A stretch of 14,050 nt of DNA from Euperipatoides rowelli (taxonomy: Eukaryota; Onychophora; Udeonychophora; Euonychophora; Peripatopsidae), in the NCBI GenBank assembly GCA_003024985.2, contig PXIH01S0021469.1, one strand, 5' to 3'. The notes beneath the pieces are model-generated. The model was not told where the DNA came from, did no database searches, and worked only from the letters and a program-made list of their open reading frames with translations. Shown here in pieces: positions 7,534 through 14,050 of the stretch; position 1 is the first letter of the stretch, and every line of letters begins with the position of its first letter. A program made the translations under genes and the position numbers.

Positions 7534-8718
7534 GCTGAATCCCAGTAGTTACGATTGATACGATATATTTGTTAAATTTACATAACCTAAGTGTTTTTTT
7601 TAAAAAAAAAAATGACTAAAAAACTAAAATCATAAAACAATATCTCCACAAACAGATTTATGGGTATCGTACTACATAACATGATTACAATGAATTATAT
7701 CGTCTATTTTTGTATTTTATTTTGATTCACCGTGGACAAGAAAAGCTAATTTTCATTCACACATTGTTTATTTCCTTAATTTGTCAGATTTCTATTTTTA
7801 TAGTGTCGTATTCATAATCTATGAGATTGTAAACAATGCGGGAAACAGTCAACTTCCTTTACATATGCAAATCAATGCTAATTTATTCATATTTATTTTG
7901 CATTCGCTTGTATTAAAGAGTGCTATACCCATGTTTAGATTGTCTTATTTGCCCTATCACTTCTGACAAATAGTTATTTATGTTTTACGTAGTCAGTTAT
8001 CAACTGCCAGTCCGAAGCAGTCTTACGCCTCGAGTGTAAGTCATTCCTCTATACTATGGGGGTTATTATTTTATTTCACAGCAAGTTACCGATTGTACTG
8101 ATTTTCTTATCAACTCTGACAAGTTTTTTTTAAATAACTTAGCGTAAATAAATCCATTTGAATGCAAGAATAGAATACAAATAATTTTTACTTTGAAATT
8201 ATAGCCTACATAGGCTAGAAAACAAAATGCAGTTATAAATTTTTACATAATGAATGCATTTCAATATGTTTCTGAGGTGTATAGGCTATACTCAAACTAA
8301 TACAACTCGAGTTATTAGTATTACATAACTGAACAGCACCATAGCACGCTCAGCTAAGCACGCAGGACTTCTTACATTTTATTTTTATTTTAGCTACTTT
8401 CAATTTAAAAAAGTATATCATAAGAAAAAGTTTGGTCGCATATGGTTTAGAAGATAGATAAAGGTAAAGAAGGATCACATACTAACTTTGAATTTGATAC
8501 CGGTTTTACATTATTTTAAGTTGGCCTATAGAGTAGGCTAATTTATAAGAAATAATAGCACTGACTGCTAATACACACATCATTAAATTAATGAAATACG
8601 TTCTCTTTATTTCATAAAACTTCTGAATATTATGAGATGATGAGAATCTAAAAAAAAAAACCCGTGATTCATTTCTTCATGTAGCAAGTTACAGTTATTA
8701 AGTGATGAGAAAATTCAC
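7534..8718. other. AT-rich stretch without a gene
   Basis: The first part probably includes the 5' UTR of the NDUFA10 retrocopy. A T8-A11 block lies at 7594-7612. I could not recognise any coding remnant or transposon end. The open frame at 7781-7966 has no recognisable motif. Confidence 0.5.
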
Positions 8719-8732
8719 CCTAAAATTTTAGG
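8719..8732. repeat. Perfect 14-bp palindrome CCTAAAATTTTAGG
   Basis: A self-complementary word in AT-rich DNA. It could be chance, since eight of its bases are a simple A4T4 core. Confidence 0.4.
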
Positions 8733-8757
8733 TTGTTCTTCAAAAACCCCCAAATCA

Positions 8758-8810
8758 AAAATACATAAACAAAACTAAAATTTAACAAAATACATAACAA
8801 AACTAAAATA
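8758..8810. repeat. 24-bp near-tandem duplication
   Basis: AAAATACATAAACAAAACTA (8758 on) recurs as AAAATACATAACAAAACTAA (8787 on) with one A lost. The copies are separated by about five bases. It is probably replication slippage. Confidence 0.75.
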
Positions 8811-8907
8811 TTATATGTCTTTCAATCATTTTAGTGAATGTAATTGCACAAGAATCTGACGTCTAAATTCTAGAATTTTTTTTTTGTCTTCTAATATTAG
8901 CTAGAAC

Positions 8908-9235
8908 CGCTAGCCGGGGCCCCCATATCCTAATTCGGACCCCGGGACTGGAAATCCTGGTGGGCCTTTACATATTTTTGATAAGTTTCTCATTGTTCGT
9001 AAGATTTAATAACTTAGGCTTTTTTTTTTTTTTTGGGGGGGGGGGGGTTGTATGGATGTTTTTTTTTTAACCTTTGCTTGTCCTAAAGACCCCTTGTCCA
9101 TGTCTATGCCCCACCCTTCTTGTCACCCATGATCATAACTATGTAGTTTCTTCATACAAGGGGGACCCCGTGACTAGAGCCCAATCCACCCCCTCACCCC
9201 ACCCCCTTTCTTGGGGCCCTGGGCCTAGCACATTT
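8908..9235. other. GC-rich patches flanking a T15-G13 tract
   Basis: Two patches rich in GGGGCCCC, GGACCCCGGG and GGGCCCTGGGCC words (8908-8962 and 9158-9232) stand out from the AT-rich surroundings. Between them is a run of 15 T followed by 13 G (9020-9047). The patches may be ends of a decayed transposon because such words recur in both, but I could not align a convincing inverted repeat. No open frame of interest crosses them. Confidence 0.4.
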
Positions 9236-9762
9236 TAACTAATACTACAATCCCTGTAATTTTTAAACTTTTTTTTTTAAGACATTTAAAATAAAGTGAT
9301 TTCTCTTTTTTTTTTAAACATTTGACATTTGTAACGTTATTGTCAGGGATTCTAGCTCAGAATATTTGATTAGTGAAGCTGTATGACATATTTGCCCCCA
9401 GTTTGATCTTTGTACTTCCTTCAAATAAAAGCCAGATGTACCTAGGAAGTTGCTTCCCGTTGCTAAAGAGGAGATTAAAAATCCTTATAGCAGGAGAAAG
9501 ACTCTCAAGTATAGGAATTGTAATAAAGATAAAAGGATTAAGCGGGAAGGTGGCTGACATTTGCGGCTTTAAAAGTGTTAAGTTGTTTGTTACGTTCAAA
9601 AGGTGGATTCTATTTTGTTTTTCAATTATATTTCTTTAGATTCAGTGTTGAAAGTAACTTCTCTGACACTATTATTTAAATCGCTAATAGGGTTCAAGTC
9701 AGATTTTCTCAATTTTACAGGAGATAAGAAAAATATTTCAGATTAGCATAAATGTTAAAGCA
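9236..9762. other. Stretch without a recognisable gene, includes unassigned open frames
   Basis: Open frames of 88 codons (9373-9639 plus) and 80 codons (9357-9599 minus) overlap almost completely. The base composition here is more coding-like than the surroundings, so an old exon or retrocopy fragment is possible. Neither translation matches a family I know, and both cannot be real. A decayed coding fragment is the most I would suggest. Confidence 0.35.
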
Positions 9763-9879
9763 GGGGGGGGGGGGCAGTGTCCCTTCCCCCAGGAAAAATT
9801 AAATCAACCAAAAATATCGGTAGCCTATATACAGTTGGCTATCTTTAATATTACAAGTGGGAAGTATCGATTAATGCTT

Positions 9880-10024
9880 AGCAAAATGTCCATACAATAA
9901 AAAAAAAATGGGTAATCAAAATATTCATAATAAAAATATATATGCCTATTCTTTTTTCTTAGCCAAACGTCCTTACAATCAAAAAAAAAAAACTAATTAA
10001 AATATTTATAAGCAAAATATAAAT
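9880..10024. repeat. Two imperfect direct repeats of about 65 bp
   Basis: Copy 1 (9880-9945) and copy 2 (9961-10024) share, in order, AGC-AAA, GTCC-TACAAT, a run of A, TAATCAAAATATT / TAATTAAAATATT and ATAAT/ATAAG followed by an A/T run. The period is 81 bp. They lie between a G12 run (9763-9774) and a C13 run (10025-10037). Confidence 0.6.
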
Positions 10025-10117
10025 CCCCCCCCCCCCCTTGCTGAATTTTTTTCTGCGGACAATTTTGGTTGACACAATGGAAAAAAAAAAAAAAAGCTCT
10101 CCCAATCAATAACAGGA

Positions 10118-10205
10118 CATCTAATTCCTAGGTTAATCTAAAGCCCTAAGTTTGAGGTTAAATTTTAAATTTTATAACCATGAAAAAACAGGTCCTACTT
10201 TTCTA
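10118..10205. repeat. Dispersed repeat fragment, inverted relative to 1934-2001
   Basis: Distal copy of the repeat described at 1934-2001. It shares AGCCCTAAGTT and GTCCTACTT plus flanking words in the same order on the opposite strand, with about 20 extra bases between the last two blocks. Confidence 0.5.
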
Positions 10206-12262
10206 CCCTTTCAGCATTCCGTGGTAGGAAGAGATAAATTATTAATTGAATCATTTTTATAAAAAGGACATAAATCTAGCTACCCAGATGTTATTACACA
10301 TAGCCTAGTATTACAGTAATGCCATATGTTGGGAAAATTGCAAAAAAATTATAACAAGGGCAGAATCATTGGCACATTCCCTTTTTACATTTAGCATCTT
10401 TATAGGCTAATATTGACCCCGGTATTTTTTCTACTTTGGTTGACTTGACATGTACCAATTTATCATAATGATGTGTTTAAAATGACTAAAAGACAACGAT
10501 ATAAAAAAAATGAAAATCGGAGAAACGTTCAGCTGCACCTTTTTACAATTAGCGATTCATTTGGCTTTATTGATATATAATGATAAGAAAGTAAGAAGTA
10601 CAAATACCTAAATGTGTAGGTTAAATTTAATAACCACAAACAGATAAAGGCCTTTTTACATAGTGTTGATCGATAATAAGCTGAACTAAAGTTGCAAGCA
10701 TTATAACATGACTGTAAAACTCTAATATTCCTTTGAAGATGAATCTCAATGTCTCAGAAATTTTACTATTGTAAACTTAATGATGTTTTATGTGTTTTTC
10801 TTTTCACCACTGATCCCCCACTTTAATTCACCCAGATGCAATCCTGTGTATCTTCATAACCGTAGTGAAGTATGTAACGTTGTAGGCCTACCTACAATAT
10901 GAACAATGAAAATATGAAATTATTATTATTGTTCAGGTTTATTTCACATAACATATAATACAATATTAATAGCCCTTAGACATCAACTATGCTAAGCTAC
11001 ATTAGAACATAATAAAATTAAATTTATGTTTAAAATATATTCCCTAGCCCGTCAGGATGTGGGAATATTTACATGTAATTCCAAACAATAAGTTGATTTG
11101 TAGAAAAATAAAGAATAAGTCAGTATTTACAAACCAAAACTTGATAAAATGAAAAGCGTCAAACCAGCCAGGTTTCTAATCGTTTCCGCCACAACTTCTA
11201 TAATGATAAAGTTTAACACTGTTTAAAGATTTGAATTAAAATTGGTTGAATTGAAGATCCAAACATATAAAAACATTGTATACTGCTAATACTGTGGTTA
11301 ATAATAATCGGAACTAATATGGATGAAAATTTTCTGAGAAGAGATGATAGCCTATAGGCTAACAGCAATGAGCTGAGAAAAATAAAATAGTCATATTTCA
11401 TGTTATAAGAGTAGACTAATGTAAGAATTTAATGTAAATTGGAAACTTGCTTGGCCAGGAGTAATTGATTTCAAATCAGGCTGGTAAAAAAAATAAAAAT
11501 AGTTACAAGTTATTTACAAGATAGAAACTATCAAGTGTGGTCCCCATGATTTCATTAAATAACCCCCCATGTCATCTGCCAATAACATCGGTACCACCTG
11601 GAGTAAGACTCAGCAGCCAAATACATTTCATGGTTCCGCCAACACAATGTAGGTAGTCAAAGTAAACAAAATCTTTAACTTTGAATATGAAAGATTGAGA
11701 TGATAATTTAAGCACAATAATAATTTTAAAAATTTCAATTTACTCGGTTTGACGTCAATAGCCAAGTCAGTGTTAAATGCAATGCCATAGAAAATATAGG
11801 CCTATGTATCCATTTTAAATCTTCTAATTAATCCAGTAGGAGAAAATGAGATGTTTTAAAATATTTCAACGTAAAAGATAAAAATAAAATGAATTTGAGT
11901 TATTTAACAATTATTTACAAATAATTAGAGGGAGAATCACATGGGTTCTGTAGTTAAGACACCGTAAATCAGGTAGCTTATGAATTGAATCACTGGATGC
12001 AGAAAGGGCGTAAGTGACCAAATTAAACAATATAGGCCTATCACTTTTCACTGAAATGTGAGGTTTGAGTTTGAACATAAATATATTGTCTAGTGCAGAA
12101 ATAACATACGTGTCGAGTTGTCGACACAACAAATGATCTATATTGAGGCCTTATTATTTCATGTAGGCCTTGTGCAGAAAAGGCATATGTGTCAAACATA
12201 TACACTGTATGTCCTTTTGTTTTTTTTGTTAACAAGAGACAATGATAGGTAGCCTAAATGGT
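10206..12262. other. AT-rich stretch without a gene
   Basis: I see no coding remnant, transposon end or RNA gene. TAGGCCTA-type words occur at about 10883, 11797, 12032 and 12163. The short minus-strand open frames at 11213-11401, 11911-12132 and 12041-12235 show no recognisable motif. Confidence 0.5.
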
Positions 12263-12556
12263 AATGACTCAATTCATTGTAAACATTATAAACCTCAATA
12301 TCTTAATTGTAATATGATCATCTTTTGAAGCTTAAAACGTAGCGCCATCCAACGGTCATCTCGGGAACTTTTTCTAGAATAATAAAATGCTGTATAATGG
12401 GCTTAAATGCCTGTGTAACGGGCTTATGTAACAAGCTTAAATACCTGTCTAATGGGCTTACGGGTTTATTTGGTACTCTTAGGTATTCTTAGCTTGCATA
12501 AAACGGGCTTATTTGCATAAATTGATGTGCCCGTGTAATGGGCTTATTTGCTAGTT
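12263..12556. repeat. Dispersed repeat, copy B, with GGGCTTA sub-repeats
   Basis: Same-orientation relative of 1058-1285 (AATGACTC, TATCTTAATTG, GCGCCATCC, GGGAACTTTTTCTAGAA). The 3' half contains at least five variants of a short word, such as TGTATAATGGGCTTAAATG, TGTGTAACGGGCTTATG, TGTCTAATGGGCTTACG, AAAACGGGCTTATTTG and CGTGTAATGGGCTTATTTG, spaced irregularly by about 25-60 bases. It ends about 160 bases before the transposase remnant at 12719. Confidence 0.68.
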
Positions 12557-12718
12557 ATTATTGATAAGGGAAGAGGACAATAAATATGTATTAGATAATA
12601 CTTTATACAATAGCCTAAATAAATTAATAAATCATACAAATATTTTATACTTTATTATTAACTTTTTATTCAAGTGATGCAAGATTAAAATTACTAAATT
12701 TGTAGATTATTGATTATC

Positions 12719-13399
12719 TGTCCTATGAAATATCAAGTGACATTAAAAAAAGTTGTAATTTTTTTGGATTCATGTGGGGGACAAAACCAGGACCATGCAC
12801 TATGTAGTTACTTGAGCAATTTAGTTCAGAGAGGAATGACAAATTAACTCATTCGTGGTCATTCATTTTTACCTTGTGACCTAGACTTTGGACTGGTGAA
12901 ATGTCAGATTATTCGTCTACAAGACAGTATCTACACACATGAGCCGTACAATGAGCTCATAGTAAGATGCAACACTAAGAATAACTTTGTAAATCTGTAG
13001 ATGCAAGTATTATTAACAGTTACAAAATGTGGTGGCCAGGCAGGCCAGCACAGGTCATCTGGATCAGTGGAGACCTTTGGCAGAGGAATTCCTAGAGAAA
13101 ATAGAGTTAATTTTAAAATATCTTCTCACAAGCACTTTGAATATGATTCAGACAAGCCAGGACTAATCATTGTTAGGGGATTCATAGGCAATGATTTAAC
13201 AAAACATTCATTTAATTTGAAAAAAAAAATGGAATGTCTTACCACCTAAACTTCCTACTGGTTCCTCATATCCAGATGGCAAACACCAATAAATTACAAA
13301 AATATTGAAGACCTTAAGAAACTCATTCCTTATGAGGAATTTTACAATGATATATTTTTGTGACCAACGAACAAAGGGGAGATTCCAGATGGAGATTAA
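12719..13399 (+). pseudogene. Degraded C-terminal half of a DDE-type transposase
   Basis: One reading frame carries most of the signal. It reads VVIFLDSCGGQN at 12752-12787, with the Asp of a beta-strand followed by CGGQN, then LIRGHSFLPCDLDFG (12848-12892), IYTHEPYNELIVRC, NFKISSHKHFEYDSDKPG, GLIIVRGFIGND, HSFNLKKK, a double frameshift through LPPKLPTGSSYPDG, then PINYKNIEDLKKLIPYEEF and YNDIFL (to 13360). The order D-x-CGGQN, GHS-CD, FKISK-like strand and a final PINYKxIEDL...YEEFYNDI agrees with a family of uncharacterised animal transposase-like proteins that, from memory, carry a DUF7869-type domain. Stops at 12845, 12998, 13247 and 13361 and the compensating indels at 13240-13286 show it is dead. 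The N-terminal half and the terminal repeats are not visible. The open frame from ATG 13001 is only a stop-to-stop piece of it. Confidence 0.72.
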
Positions 13400-13924
13400 A
13401 ATAGGCCTAATCAACACTAATGTACCTGGGAGTTTAATCTAAATGTATTCATGTCAAAAGACTAATAATTAGTATACGTTATTTTTATACTACCATTAAT
13501 ATCAAAATACAACATTTTATTTATTTTCTGTCATATTTTTTTTTTATTTACCTGTTAAAAAACTAGTAATAGAAATATTTTTAAAATCACATTATATGCA
13601 GACAGGACATAGGTTCGTTATTTGTTTTTGTAAATAGTACCCAACATAAAATGTAAATAGCTATATGTACCTATAACATATTTTTTGCACTAGAGATGCA
13701 TATGTATACAAATCAAAAGATTATTTATAAAAAAAATGTTTCATTACAAAAACAGTTTTTTTTAGTTCCTGAAAAATTTCATTTTAGCACTTATTTCCTT
13801 TCTGCATCAAGTGATTCAATTGATAATAGTTTATCTTTGTAGATACAGACTATTAGAAAATTACAGCCAGTAAAATATGGAATTTTCGGTGTGATTCCGA
13901 ACAGGCACATAGTTAGGATGAAAT
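13400..13924. other. AT-rich stretch without a gene
   Basis: Mostly A/T runs. A frame open from 13843 leads into the terminal 21-bp array and is discussed there. Nothing else is seen. Confidence 0.5.
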
Positions 13925-14050
13925 GTGATATAGTGCATCATAAATGTAAGATAGAACATTGTAAATGTAAAGTAGGGCATCCTAAATGTAAAGTAGGGCA
14001 TCCTAAATGTAAGATAGGGCATCATAAATGTAAGATAGGGCCTTGTAAAT
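13925..14050. repeat. 21-bp tandem repeat, six copies, runs off the window
   Basis: Six consecutive 21-base units begin at 13925, 13946, 13967, 13988, 14009 and 14030. The usual form is GTAAGATAGGGCATCATAAA plus T, with GTAAAGTAGGGCATCCTAAA plus T twice (two identical neighbours). Divergence rises towards the left edge, and a decayed unit may precede it (13905-13924). Because 21 is a multiple of three, one plus frame stays open through every unit and reads as Cys-Lys-Val/Ile-Gly-His-Pro/His-Lys heptads. One minus frame is also open. Confidence 0.9.

Noticed and set aside
7865-7872. ATGCAAAT octamer (POU-factor site)
   Set aside because: A single 8-base match in AT-rich DNA with no promoter or gene nearby.
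9357-9639. Protein-coding gene on either strand
   Set aside because: Two nearly coincident open frames on opposite strands, neither with a recognisable motif. At best a decayed coding fragment.
11998-12194. Tandem repeat of GCAGAAA-type words (11998, 12094, 12173), reading TY-x-SA on the minus strand
   Set aside because: Only about 20 bases are similar at each site and spacings differ (96 and 79). This is too weak to separate from chance.
13001-13249. An independent 82-codon protein starting at ATG 13001
   Set aside because: The ATG directly follows a TAG in a frame that already carries transposase motifs upstream and continues downstream. It is only a stop-to-stop piece of the relic.
13689-13702. 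TAGAGATGCAT word resembling the hAT terminus at 5496
   Set aside because: No CGAATATTCG continuation, no partner end and no duplication.

Overview
The window looks like intergenic or intronic DNA from an animal nuclear genome, most likely an invertebrate or another non-mammalian animal with a repeat-rich, AT-rich genome. The evidence is a retroposed copy of a mitochondrial complex I subunit, a tRNA-derived SINE with a poly(A) tail and target-site duplication, several hAT-type DNA transposons, minisatellites, long homopolymer runs, and a recurring TAGGCCTA / TAGCCTAT word. I see no intact protein-coding gene, no rRNA, no functional tRNA, no CRISPR and nothing bacterial. Nearly all the longer open frames are low-complexity or repeat artefacts. 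The exact phylum cannot be fixed from the sequence alone.

Layout. 1-172 is the end of a hAT-type transposon that runs off the left edge. 173-1300 holds no gene but has a 38-bp tandem duplication (863-938) and copy A of an unnamed dispersed repeat (1058-1285). 1325-1850 is a MITE-like element with long terminal inverted repeats. 2079-2092 is a (GT) microsatellite. 2147-2658 is a minisatellite with nested higher-order organisation (A-B-C trimers, with B and B' alternating), followed by a G/C hairpin at 2778-2813. 2814-4978 is AT-rich, with simple repeats and a degenerate tandem array (4139-4360).

The best-preserved history is at 4979-7467. On the minus strand, 7467 to 6462 is a decayed, intron-less copy of NDUFA10 (the 42-kDa complex I subunit of the deoxynucleoside-kinase fold), broken by stops, frameshifts and an internal deletion. 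A hAT element (5496-6461) sits at its 3' end. That hAT is itself interrupted by a tRNA-derived SINE (5654-5958) flanked by a perfect 13-bp duplication. A second short hAT (4987-5422) with a perfect 8-bp duplication lies next to it.

7534-12260 has no recognisable gene, only small repeats, G/C homopolymer tracts and GC-rich patches. Copy B of the dispersed repeat (12263-12556) precedes a degraded C-terminal half of a DDE-type transposase (12719-13399, plus strand). The window ends in a 21-bp tandem repeat (13925-14050) whose period is a multiple of three and which has an open frame of Cys/His/Lys heptads.

No genes work together here. What the window offers is a record of transposon, SINE and retrocopy insertions, plus two tandem arrays of unusual structure.
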